Assembly: GCA_029891385.1 (NCBI GenBank)
Contig: CM057225.1
Location: 78,889,887 to 78,953,886, forward strand
DNA: 64,000 nucleotides
Reading direction: 5' to 3'
DNA from: Erythroxylum novogranatense
Taxonomy: Eukaryota > Streptophyta > Magnoliopsida > Malpighiales > Erythroxylaceae
This document shows positions 1-11,191 of the stretch, one piece after another. Position 1 is the first letter of the stretch. Each line of letters starts with the position of its first letter. The notes under the pieces were generated by a model. The model saw nothing but the letters and a program-made list of their open reading frames with translations. It made no database searches and was not told where the DNA came from. The position numbers and the translations under genes were made by a program.

Positions 1-1620
1 TCTTTGTCTCCTTTTAATTAAAATAAACACCTCCAAATTCCTCCTCTTAGTGAGAACTTGTTGATTCCACCATTTTATGCACGGTTGTTAAACTCTACAA
101 CAACTAGTTTAATCTTTTTCTCCTCCTAAAATTTTTAATAACTGAAGACTAGCTCTACTCACTTATCCCACTTAAAGTATGCATCTAGATCTATCTTCCC
201 TACAAAAGATGGTATTGCCATCTTGATACTTCACATGTTATAGTCCACCCTTTCATTATTGTTTGGTAGTTTTTGAAAAACCTACCCCCCTCCCCCCTTC
301 TTTTTATCTTCCCATTTTTCCTCCTCTACCTCCTTTACCACAATTTTGGTTTAATTCTGCTAATTAGTTAGTAACACCCTCAACTCAATCATTTACCTTA
401 ATTTCATCCATCCTAGCAACTCAAGGTGGATTATATTATAGTCAAATTCGGACAAAATCAATCTCTCCAACTTATCCTTACTTCATTAAATTTGCATAAA
501 ATTTGCTCAAATTGGCATTGAATAATGTTCATAAATGTCTCATGATCTACTCCTACTTAATCCTCCTCACTTACTTCTGTGTCTATAAATATGGTTTTGC
601 TTCGAGTTTGAGTCGTATTAAACCTGCATGAAAAGGTAGTAGCAAAAGCAATCTTTCACGTATTTCTCTTAAGGTTCCATTCAACTATCAACTTAAGGTC
701 TTATCTAAAGACTCTTTGTAAACTAGATATTCTAAATTAAGAAAGCTAGTTTATAAATTTTCTCCCTTTGTCAAATACTTCCATAGAAACAAAATTAGGC
801 ATGAAGAAAATAAAGAAACAAAACTAAAGGTCAAAAAATAGGAATACTTAAAAGAACAAATTGAGTCTGAATGAACCTAGTTAGACTCAATAAAAGATGA
901 ATAATTATACAAGAAAGAATCAAAGAAACTAATAAAAGCAATATAAAGCAAATAAGAACAAGAAAAACTAGATAAATATAATAATGTGGACAGTAGGATT
1001 CCTTACCCTTATTGGAATATGACTAAGCTTCTCTTACAATGATGGATGTAATTACTAGCCCTTTTGTAATTGTTTTAGTTGAAACTTTTTCAAGTTTTTC
1101 CTTCACAAAACTTTTTTGATATTTTCTTTTTATTAACTTAAAATTCAAAAATAAGTAATGCAAACTCAAGAATAGTTTGTTCTTAATAAAACGTTAAAAA
1201 AATAAAAATAATGTATATTAACTAGATAAATATAGAGATTTGATACCAAATTATGGCACAACCCTTATCAATTAGACTTATGAGATATAAAATCAATATG
1301 AAAAGAACTAGGATCATTCTCTACAAAAACAAACGTAAAAACACACAAAAGAAAGATATGAATCACCATACTCTAAAAAAGAAGGGATAAGGAGTGATAA
1401 GTTCTTAAAATTTTAAATGCCATTAACAAGATAGATAATATCAAAGTTTTTAGAGAACTTTAAGTAAGAAAAACTTAAGGATGGAAGAAAAACACTTTAG
1501 TAGTGATATGAACTTAAATGTTGACTTATTTGATATACTACACTTAGTGATTAATGCCACCCTACAATTGCTTAGGATACTCACTTTAGCTCATATTTGA
1601 TTTTAGGTACATTTCAGAAG
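1..1620. other. AT-rich non-coding flank, unassigned
   Basis: No supported gene is visible here. The stretch is AT-rich with many stops in all frames. At about 1236-1248 the minus strand reads TGGTATCAAATC, which resembles the initiator-Met tRNA primer site of LTR retrotransposons (TGGTATCAGAGC), so a minus-strand element could border K here. I could not find matching LTRs, so this stays a weak hint. The gag reading frame of element K only becomes recognisable at about 1624. Confidence 0.35.
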
Positions 1621-1623
1621 TAA

Positions 1624-2784
1624 AGGATCACTTTACCAACTAGAAGCGTAAATGCATGGCTAGAGATGAAAAGACTGTTCTTAGAGAAATATTTTCTACC
1701 CTCAAAGATAACTAGTATTCGGAAAGATATATATGGCATCAAGCAGCATAACATAGAGTCTCTTTATGAGTACTTGAAGCATTTTAAGAAGATATGTGCC
1801 AGTTGCCTGCACCACAACACTCCAAAGCATCTTCTCATCCAATATTTCTATGAAGGATTAGTACCGAAGGAGAGGAGTTTGGTTGATGTGGTAAGTGGTT
1901 ACGAGAAGACTCCTATTAAAGCCATCCTACTTGAGCGGATTGCTGTGAACACCCAATAATTTGGCACTCAAAATGATGTTTGATATGTAAATGAGGTAAG
2001 TACTTCATCTATCAATCATCGTTTAGATGAACTAACATCTTTTGTGAGATAGATTGCAATTAGATAGGCACAAGTGATAGTATGTGGAATATGTTCAAAC
2101 ACGATCCATTCAATTAATGAGTGCTCGACTTTGCAAAAGGGAAATATAGAGTATATGAATGCTGCAGGAGGAAACATCCCAAATCAATACAACCCATACT
2201 CATAGACGTATAACCTAGGTTAGAGGGATCACCCCAACCTGAGTTATGGAGGGAACAGCCAACATAATTACTTCCATAATCGATCATAAGGAGCACAACA
2301 ATTTCAACTAAGGCCAAAAGGAGCATAAGGAACTTCCTCTTATAGTTCAGGTACATCTCTTGACAAATTTATCAAGGCTTATACTGTTAACAATCTTCTA
2401 TTTCGGTAAGATATGCAGCAATTTCAACAAAGTATTTTGCAGCTTAATCAAAGTATGGAACAATAGTTACAACAGGGTTTACAACAATTCTATCAAGAAA
2501 CAAAAGCAAGCACATAGAACATTGAAAACTAAGTGAGTCAAATGGCAGTGAGGCTCAATCGTATCGAATCGCAAAGTGGAGTAAAACTGTCATCCTAAAC
2601 TAAGGTGAACCCGAAGAATGTCAATGTCATAACTCTAAAGAGTGGAAAGGAGATTGAGGGTCCCAAGAGAACTCTACTGAGGATTGCTACTAAGGAAGAG
2701 ATCCAGAAGGAATTAGGAAAAGAAGAAAATCCATAATCTAGTATGAAGGTAAATTTTGAATGTCTCAATATTATTAAAACTAAT
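1624..2784 (+). pseudogene. gag: Element K: Athila-like gag, degraded and cut off
   Basis: Gag is the capsid/nucleocapsid precursor that packages retrotransposon RNA in cytoplasmic particles. From 1624 the frame gives the typical plant gag (Retrotrans_gag) core, with W-x-E-MKRLFLEKYF at about 1657-1698, SLYEYLKHFKK, and LLIQYFYEGL about 60 residues later. Stops begin after 1959, but the same family continues downstream: a CX2CX4HX4C zinc knuckle (CGICSNTIHSINEC) at 2083-2124, a Gln-rich stretch around 2400-2520, and a Lys-rich segment near 2600-2730 that begins VNPKNVNVITLKSGKE. Many in-frame stops, often consistent with C-to-T or G-to-A change, show it is dead. It is interrupted at 2784 by element C; the rest would lie beyond the right edge of the window. 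Confidence 0.8.
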
Positions 2785-3282
2785 TGTTGGACCCCGATTT
2801 CGAAGCCCAACATTCAGAGTCATAAAGCATGAACATATTATCCTATAGGGTTATTTTAAGGAACCCTCTTTAGTCACCATCCCAAATTAGTGGCTAGCCC
2901 ACACTAGGACAAACATCGAAACAACTCCCTTCTCCTATTTCAGGACAAACTTTTGGGAAACCTCAATATAGAGTTTCAAATCTGACTTGTTTAGAACATT
3001 TGGGGCTCTATGTCTCTTATTTATTTAGAGACAATAGTCATGTCATTTGGAGATCCCATAACAAAGTTATGGTTGAAAGAATCAAACAGGGTTTTGATCT
3101 AAACCATATTGCACCCGTCTTAGGGAAATTAGAATAACTATAATTTGGGATATTAGATTAATACCATCTTATGATCTTTTGAAAGAATACTTCAAGATCT
3201 ACAATTTCCATGAAGACCTCGAAGGCAGATTCTATTATCTGAAGGGTCAAAAATGGAGCAGACGATAGCATCAGACGAATAA
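2785..3282 (-). repeat. Element C 3' LTR, distal piece
   Basis: This segment lies between the broken K gag and the E insertion. On the minus strand it ends in GGGGTCCAACA, like the B and D LTR ends. Its E-side end carries GCAGACGA and CAGACGAA motifs, which recur immediately across the E insertion at 42375-42480, so the two pieces look continuous. No coding potential is seen. Confidence 0.55.
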
Positions 3283-5116
3283 TGTAGCGCCCCCTCACCT
3301 TAGGGTACGCACCGGGACGCCCGTGGGTCGTGCCGACACATATCCCACAGTAAGGAAGTGCTGCAATCGAAAACAATCACTAAACACTCGCATGGCATCA
3401 ATACAATTTAAAACCGGATTATGCAGATCACTAAATTTTAAAACCACAATAGTCTTTCATTTCACATTACTAACTGAAATATAGACAAGTCTATCAGTCC
3501 CCTACAAACTCGATACAGTATCTCAAAAAGGAAACTGATACAAAAGTTTATACTAAGTCATCCCCAAAAATCGTCCCAGCTGACTGACCTTTGAGCCATC
3601 GCTTCTTTTGCCCACGCATTAGCACGGTAGAAAGAGTCTATCACGGGAGCTAGGAATCTACTAGCGTTGTCCTAAAAAATAATTGAAATGTTGAGTGCGT
3701 TTGCGAACTCAATAAGAAACCATCATCGATGGTTCACCCAACTCATGCATATACATACGATATATCACATAACCACACTATAGCACATTCGGAACACTAT
3801 CAGACAATTTACATATTTTCAGCATAACATAAATCAAATATGTGACTGTGCAATCGTCACATAATACACGCATTCTCACTTTTCACAATACAGTCAGATG
3901 CATCATGCATGTCAATTCTTATTTTATGTCAGTGTTGTGACTGACCGTCAATACTGTCCCGATTCGGGCACATTACGCAGTAATCGCATTTTAGGCAAGT
4001 AGGAGAGCCCTCAGGGTATGCACTACTACTAGCTCACACTAGGGATAGGAGAACCCTCTGGGTATGCACTATTCCCTTTCGGCCTTAGGCCTTTTTCACT
4101 GATAATCAAGCTTAAAGCTCTGATCACTAATTGCTCCAGTCACAACTATTTATTTACCGATTTTAATAGTGTCTAGCATGCACTCACACTTGCCCAATAA
4201 ATAACATACATAAATCAATCGATTCTATTTATCACATTCAGAACATTTACTAACAATTTCAACACATCTATTTCACAATTACAAGCACTCACATTTGCAA
4301 ACAACTCACATATTCATAGAACATTTAACACACAAAGTATTGGACCCTGAATCTTTTTGGTAAGCTAGGATTATTAAATAAGGATTTTTGAATGATTATT
4401 CATGAGTAAAGAAGTTAAGAATTCTTGAAATTGAAATGAAATGGAAGATATGGTTTAAATACGAGATGGATTAATGTGGAACTAATTGACATGTTAATAT
4501 GCTTAAGGTAAAGTGTCATGAAATTAGGTGGCATGATTTAATGGGATTCAATTATTGTATTTTGTGGACTTAATTAGCATGTTAAGGAAATTTGATTAAC
4601 ATGTTGATTAGACTAAGACTATATGACATGGATTAAGTGTATTAAGGTGTTATGAAGGTTATAAATGTATTAAGGGTTAAATGGGTCTTGGACTCAAGTT
4701 GGGCTTAAGTGGTGATGTAAAAAGAAGAGGATTACACGAGAGTGATGAGTTGGATGGCATGAATTAATAAAATTTAATGTGTTAGTTGAATTTAAGAGTT
4801 TAGAGTTCAATTGGGCCTAAGAGAATAATGGGCCTAAATCAAATGAAAAGAAGAAGAAATGGTTTGGACTTAAGTGATTTAGTAGGATGAGAAGAAAGAA
4901 GGAAGAATAAATTGGGCTTTGGGTCCAAATGAAATGAATAAAGAAGAGATGATATAAATGAGATGGGCTTAAGTTGTAGTAGGAAAGAAAAGAAAATAAG
5001 GATAAGATGGGCTTGAGAGAATAAGTGGGCTTAAGTAGTTAAAGAAGAAATAGGAAGAAGGAAGAAGAAGAAGGGAGTTAGGTTTGGGCTTTGGGCTTAA
5101 GTAACTAAAAGAGGAG

Positions 5117-5361
5117 TATAAAAGAGGAAGAGTTAAGTGAGTTGTAGGAGAAAGAAGAGGAAAAAACGAAATTGAGAGGGAGAGGAGAGTGGTTTCGTAG
5201 AAGAGGAGAGAAGGAGGAGAAAAAGAAGAATGCTTTGGTTAGGGTTGGATTTTCCAAGAGATCAAGAGGGAATTTGAAGAAAGTGCAAGAGGAAAAAGTG
5301 TGGGAAATCACTAGAGCTTCACTTTGAACCAAGGAATCACTTGGTTAGCTAAAGATTCAAG
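5117..5361 (+). promoter_or_regulatory. Element A LTR core promoter and leader exon
   Basis: TATAAAA at 5117-5123 is followed by about 240 bases of GA-rich leader ending in CAAG|GTAAGT at 5361/5362. The same arrangement is kept in the 3' LTR (TATAAAA at 11971-11977, donor at 12215/12216). The transcription start is not visible directly; about 25-30 bases after the TATA box would be usual in plants. Confidence 0.6.
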
Positions 5362-6478
5362 GTAAGTTCTTGATTTAAGGTTAAGTTTTTGTATGGGTTA
5401 TGGTTGACAAAGACTAAGAATGGAATGGGTATTGTGATTCCAAGATAAATTTCATGATTGGTGTTTTTAGGATTGTTGCATTTAGAATGTCTTTTGATTT
5501 GAGAATTTTGTTGATTTTGAGGAAAATGGTGAGAGGAAAGAGGAATGGAAAGCAAGGGAAGGCCATGGGAACAAGGATTTCAGGCAAGGAATTATAAGGT
5601 AGGTTTTATGTTTATAGTTAAATAATGGGCCATTGACATAATTTTCAAAGAAATTAAGAATATAAAAATGTTTTCAAATTCATTGTTTTTGAATGCCTTG
5701 AGAAATTGCTATCATTGATGTATATGTTATGTGAATTGGATGATTGATGATTTGTGATATGTGAATGTGGATGTTATGTGATTTTGCTTGAGGAATGATG
5801 ATGCATTGCATATGAAATGATTTATGATCATGAAATGATTTATGAAAATTTGCATGATTTATGCAAAACAAGATTTCCAAGATTTTTGCCATAGGGCAAT
5901 CAAGTTTCAAGACATGATTATATGTTATGTGGGTTAGGTTAAGTCCACCCAAGAAACGTCTCGTGCACGATGACCATGAAGAAGCCTTCGTCCGGCTGCC
6001 CAATTGTGGCATAGGATGATCCAAGATACGGACTCCTAAAGATTTGCCCATATAAGATCATTAAATGAGATTATATGGTTGCCAAGAATTGTGGACTTGC
6101 CAAACCATTATGATGTGTTAGGTGATATGTGATATATGATGTGAATTGTGACAAGTTAAATTGCATTCATGATTTCATGAAAGTTTGAAAAATGAATGAT
6201 TTGTGATTTCAAGAAAATGACAAGAGTTCTTAGTTTACGATTTTATAAACCTTTGAAAAATGTATGATCTGCGATTTCAAGAAAATGACAAGAGCTCTTA
6301 GTTTATGATTTTATGAACCTTTGAAAAATGAATGATTTGTGATTTCAAGAAAATGACAAGAGTTTTGAAGAAAACAATGTTTTATGATCCAAAGGAAATT
6401 TATATGGAAATAGACTTCTAATAAGCATAGAACCTTCTGGGCTCCCCAAGCTCACCCCCCTATTTTCCCAATTTCCAG
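5362..6478 (+). other. Candidate intron inside the element A LTR
   Basis: The donor is CAAG|GTAAGT at 5362. The acceptor region holds a run of C and T followed by TTTCCAG|G, with AG at 6477-6478. The interval is 1117 bases. The 3' LTR keeps both sites (12216-13326). The acceptor context (AGCTCACCCCCCT, then CCAG|GTTTT-AGCA) recurs in D at 35812 and, in weaker form, in C at 43500. Splicing is inferred from sequence only. Confidence 0.5.
6190..6370 (+). repeat. 68-bp tandem repeat in the element A LTR
   Basis: The phrase GATTTCAAGAAAATGACAAG starts at 6205, 6273 and 6341, giving two full 68-bp periods and a partial third. The same array occurs in the 3' LTR at about 13020-13195, so it predates the insertion of A. 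Confidence 0.85.
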
Positions 6479-7325
6479 GTTTTTAGCAAGAAATCAAGTG
6501 GAAGTGGATCAAGACAGCTTGTGCTTGTTTTATTGTGTATTTGAAGTTTGGTTATGTAAATGTATAGTTGTAATTCATATGAACAATTGAATAAGGTAAA
6601 TGAGATATTTGTTATTGGTCTTGGAAATTTGGCTAGGAAATGCCAAGGAAATTGTAAAACTCTTATGTATGATGATTAATGCAATATAGACTTGAGTATG
6701 GTTGTGAATGTATAATTGCATCATTGTATAGCTTAGATATGATTAGATGATTAAGAGTGTGGTTGTCGCCTTGATTTGAGTTTTGAGTTACTCTTGGGAT
6801 TAAGTTATGTTATATGAGGTTGCATGTTGAGTTTTATGCAGGTGGAAGTATTAGAATTGAAAATTGGTTAGTTGCATTTTCAAGGGAAGTGCTGTCAAAT
6901 TTTCCTAAAATTTGACAGAACTTCGCTTCAGTCTTAGACCCCATTAGAGATTGATTTAGATGGGGAAGTCTTCGTGAAGATTGTATTAGAAGTTCAGATC
7001 TTTCTAAGGGTATATCATTTGTCTCATTTGGACTTAGGGTTAAAAAGTTATGAGGTGAAGAACACATTCAGTCACTGTTCATTTAGCTATATTACTGTTA
7101 CATTGGTCTTTAATGAGCAGTGTCCTTTGAGTGGTTTTTTGCCTTGATTAATGATGGAATTTGCATTTACATCCTTCATGAGATTTGTATTTCATCTTGT
7201 TATCTTTCCATGGAGATATAGTATGCTCATATTGGAGCTAGGAATAAGAAGTTATAAGCTTTGAAAGATGGTAGTGTCAAGTGAATTGAAGTTGATTTTC
7301 AGAATTTGGAGTTTTGGAAATTGGC

Positions 7326-7486
7326 GTGTCCGTTAAACGGACACGAATGTTCATTAAACGGACAGCCTCGGGTGTCAAAACACCCCTTTCCCTACCCGTG
7401 TCCGTTATACGGACATTTGCGAAGCAAATGGTATGCATTCACCCGAATGTGTCCGTTAAACGGACATGGCTGTCCGTTAAACGGAC
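7326..7486 (+). repeat. Palindrome cluster GTCCGTT-A-AACGGAC in the element A LTR
   Basis: Inverted repeats with 6 to 9-base arms and a 1 to 3-base centre occur at 7326-7344 (extended by GTG/CAC), 7400-7414 (centre TAT), 7451-7465 and 7472-7486, plus a half-intact copy near 7350-7364. The 3' LTR keeps 14176-14190 and 14320-14334; the last has its centre base flipped to T with arms intact. A purpose is unknown; candidates are protein binding or dense CpG methylation. Confidence 0.85.
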
Positions 7487-8266
7487 AGCTACGGGAAAAA
7501 GTGTAACTTGAACAATCTTAGAGGCCGAATTTGGTTTTGTGGTATTCATAAGAGTTGTAGATCTAGATGTCTACTTTCAAATGGTGAAATAACAAACACA
7601 ATCGAACCTCTAGATTAAAAGTTATGGCGATCGCTCCAAAAGAGTTTCAATTTGGTTTTGGAAGTGAGCATGGTATATTGTTTTGGGCATAAATCCCTCA
7701 TAAAACCTCCAATTGAGGTGAGGCTTGAACCATTGGATTTATAAGACATATATATTCCTTGATACAAAAATTGGGATTATTTAGAGTTAAATTGAGAAAG
7801 TTTGCATCAAATTAAGTTAAAGGCCGGTTAAGAGAGCATGTTTCCGGTATGAACTCTTTTAGGTTTTTGGAGTGTATCTTGAGTTATATAACTCCGATTG
7901 AAGCAATTCTTGTCTTAAATTAAACAAGAGTCATAAGGCTATGATTTAAAAGAGAATTTCAAATGAATTTAAGATATTGAGTTTTTCAAATTCGGTGAAC
8001 GCGTAGTGAAAATAAGTTCAAGTATGATGATTAGGTACATGGGCACACTAAGGGACTTTGGTGAGTAAATTTTGGGAGCGTTTTGAGCATGAGAATGAAT
8101 TCATGATGTATTTAAGGGTTCAAGGGATTAAGAATGAAAAAAAAATTTATAACCCTTCAAAGTAATACGCACGCTCATGTTTCACGATTTTAAGCAAGAG
8201 AGTTGGGTTCTGAAAATGGGATCCAACAGTCGGGATCCGATCTCCGGGTCGGGTTCCGACATTTTG

Positions 8267-8278
8267 TGGTATCAAAGC
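8267..8278 (+). other. Primer binding site of element A (Met tRNA)
   Basis: TGGTATCAAAGC sits five bases after the 5' LTR end and matches the plant initiator-Met tRNA complement TGGTATCAGAGC at 11 of 12 positions. Minus-strand DNA synthesis would start here. Confidence 0.8.
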
Positions 8279-8995
8279 GCCGGAATTGAGATCTTGTATG
8301 GGCGCATATGTAAAAGTTAGATGCAAGAGCAAAATTTTTAAGAGTTTGGGCCAATCGAATTAGCGAATAAATTGAAGTTGTGGATTAGTGGAAATGAGAA
8401 ATAGTACATGGTCAAACATGACCGGTAATGAGTCAATGCATCTGTTGATGAAATCGAATATGGTATCAATGACATACTATGGTGTTTATCCTTGGATGTG
8501 GAAAATATGTGAATTATGAACATGGATTGTTGAGGAAAAGTAGGGGGACAAGGATTAAAGGGGTTCAAGTAGAACTTCATGAAAGTCGAAATTCTTATGG
8601 TTTTAAGAAGCTGAAACCGGAACCCAGTGGGTGCATGCTTATAAATTCAATAAGCCAAGTTTGTTTTCATTAAATCAAGCAAGAAAATTTCATAATTTAA
8701 ATTGCATCATAATTGTTGCATCAGTTGTGCATTGAGTGCATTATGAAATGTTGCATGTTTCATATGTCGATTATGTGAATGATTGATGAAATGACTTTAA
8801 AAAGGGGTTTTCTTTTTAAGAATACAAGTTTATGAAATTATGCTTTCAGACATGATTTGTGTAAGAACATCACGTTGTGAAAAGCAAGTTTACAAGAAAG
8901 CGCCATTACGAGCACCAAGATTACAAGTTTTTGAAATCTATGTGTTGTATGAAATATGTGATGATTTTAGTTCCACAAGTTTAAGTCAATGGAAA

Positions 8996-9026
8996 ATATA
9001 TATATACATACACATATATATATATG
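8996..9026. repeat. AT/AC microsatellite
   Basis: A short run of TA and CA dinucleotides, about 30 bases, within the non-coding interior of element A. Confidence 0.8.
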
Positions 9027-11177
9027 TAAGATGTGAAGTGAAGGATAATGGGACAATGAGATGGTTGATAGTAATGTTTGTGTAAGTTCCAGAAGGTCAA
9101 ATTGGTTGTTGTTGGGAGTATTTGTATGGAAATCCATAATTATGCACAAATGAGTGTATTAAGCACATAAGTAGAATATGTGTGAAGATGATAGAGGAAG
9201 AAACCTATGATTTAGTGAATATTATTAGTCATAGTTTCCCATAGTTTAAAGCCTAAGTGATCAAGTAAACATAGATTGAGAGTTGTTGATGGTGTTACAA
9301 TGAGGAATAAATTCTAAGATCAAGTGAAGAATATTGTCTAGGATTAATGAAGATCAAAGTATCAATCATGTAAGAGATTGATTTATGAATTGATGAAGAT
9401 AAGTCTGTGGATAAAATATGATGATGATAATAGGAGATTGATTAAGATTGCAGGAATAGTATAGATGATTGCAGAAAAAATCCTCTTTTGAAGAGGGATT
9501 TCATTAAGTTAGAATAAGCAGATCAAATGGTTCATGTTAAGAGTAATCAATGAAAGAATTAATCAGAAAAGAGTATGTGATGATTCGAAAGTGAGTACAC
9601 TCACTATAGAGACCTTGATTGTTAACATGAGGAGCATATAAGTCTATGTTATATATTACGTGAAAGTATGTTTGGGAGATATTATTATGACTTGATGAAT
9701 ATATTAAAATCACCCTAATTAAGTTTGCAAATAAGCTGCAAATTGTGGAGAAAAAAAATCATTCGAGGAAGAAAGTCAATAAGAGGAATCGAAAGGAAAG
9801 TGAGTCAATATACCTCATTGAGGAATTAGTTAAATAAGGAATCACGAGGGCTAATCGAGAGATACATGAAAATTGATAATGATTGCTTAAGTTAACAAAT
9901 GCCCAATAGCACTATGGAATTGGAGACTATTTGATGATGTATAAAAGGTATTCAGAAAGATGCTCAAAAATTTTTTTTTTAGAAGAATGGTTTGAATACA
10001 TAAAGAGAAATGTATAAAGCCCTATGAGTGAATTTTGATACATGACCTAGAACTGCAACATTGATGATTGTTTTGAAAGTTTGGAGACAACATATGTACA
10101 GGAACATGTATGAGCATGCAAATACAGATCCTAAAAGTACAAGGCAATTACTGAATTGGGAGAATTAAATATGAAACTCAGCAGATAGAGATATGTATCA
10201 AAAGACTATGATTGCACCAGTAAGAGATTTCAAGTGAGGTTAAGTGTTGCATCCGATACATTAAGCATGAATTCGATACTATGATGTCCAGAACTAGAGC
10301 AACAAGAAGCATAGCAGGTGGGACATAGTTTATCCCAAATTAAGGATAAAAAGATTGTGAATCTTATTAAGAAATTGATACGGATCTGAATTTCGAGTTC
10401 AAATAGGAAGAATGATACCAGGTGAATGAAATAGGAAGTTATGAAATCAATAAAGATGATTAAGTAAAAAGGTTGCTAGCAAAGTACAAATGGTAACATG
10501 AGGTATGCATCCTAGCAGGATTTCATCGAAAGATCTCTTAGTGATCAAGAATGTCAAATAAGCAAGTGAATGTAGGAATTGATGGTCTTAATTATCAAGA
10601 ATATGCTTAAAGCATATAGTTAAAGTTCATTAGTTTATGAGATCCAAGTATAGCTTTAGTTTATTTTAAGTACAAAATCACAGTTCTAGTGAATTCAATC
10701 AAATGCGGTATGAAGAATTAGATGATAGAAAGATTTATCTTTTTAGCATTATGATGATAAGTAAGGTCTACAAGTTATAGAAGGCTAGAATTGAAAAGGT
10801 TATGAACAGGTGAAATGAGTGAGTAATAAGAATCAAGTGAAGTAAGAAAGATGAATTAGAAGAATCCAAGAATAGGCATGGAAGTAGTGTGCTAGCTCAC
10901 AGTCACTTACCATTATTATGATGTGAACATCAAGCATAAGACGAGTTACCCCAGTGATGCTCTCAAAGTTACATGCTTTTACTCTTACGAGTACATGATT
11001 ATGAGTACATGTTTAAGAATGCCACCGTGTCAAGGTGCACTCAAGATCAAATAAGCAGGGTCAGGATGGTGAGCTATCTGAATAAGTCATGCAAGAATAA
11101 GTTGAATCCGTTAATTAAGGATTTAAACCCTTGCCACTAGATCAGTAAGATAGGAATTTCGAGGACGAAATTCTTTT

Positions 11178-11191
11178 AAGAGGGGGAGAAT
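11178..11191 (+). other. Polypurine tract of element A
   Basis: AAGAGGGGGAGAAT lies directly before the 3' LTR start TATTGG at 11192. It primes plus-strand synthesis. The same tract occurs before B's 3' LTR (48475-48489) and, on the minus strand, before C's 3' LTR (44785-44800). Confidence 0.8.

Larger units (their letters stand above)
4338..8261 (+). repeat. Element A 5' LTR
   Basis: It starts TATTGGACC (probably a mutated TGTTGG) and ends CCGACA next to the primer site. In order it contains an AT-rich U3, a TATA box (5117), a GA-rich leader (about 5140-5361), a GTAAGT donor, a conserved block near 5980-6014 also seen in C and D, a 68-bp tandem repeat (6190-6370), a pyrimidine-rich acceptor (6478), degenerate about 180-bp units (around 6980, 7194 and 7554) and a palindrome cluster (7326-7486). 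Short ORFs on either strand have no recognisable product. Confidence 0.9.
8262..11191 (+). other. Element A internal region, non-coding
   Basis: This is 2.9 kb between the LTRs with stops in every frame and no similarity I can recognise to gag, protease, RT, RNase H or integrase. The last bases before the polypurine tract (GAGGACGAAATTCTTTTAAG, 11161-11180) match what ends the integrase frame of Tekay-type elements and also occurs in B (about 48460) and, diverged, in C (44796-44822, minus), so A descends from a coding relative that lost its genes. Confidence 0.8.

Noticed and set aside
7306..7511. Short frames with repeated CPLNGH or VKRT residues, like a small repeat protein
   Set aside because: They are translations of the GTCCGTT-A-AACGGAC palindromes in two frames inside an LTR; no start context, no conservation in the 3' LTR.
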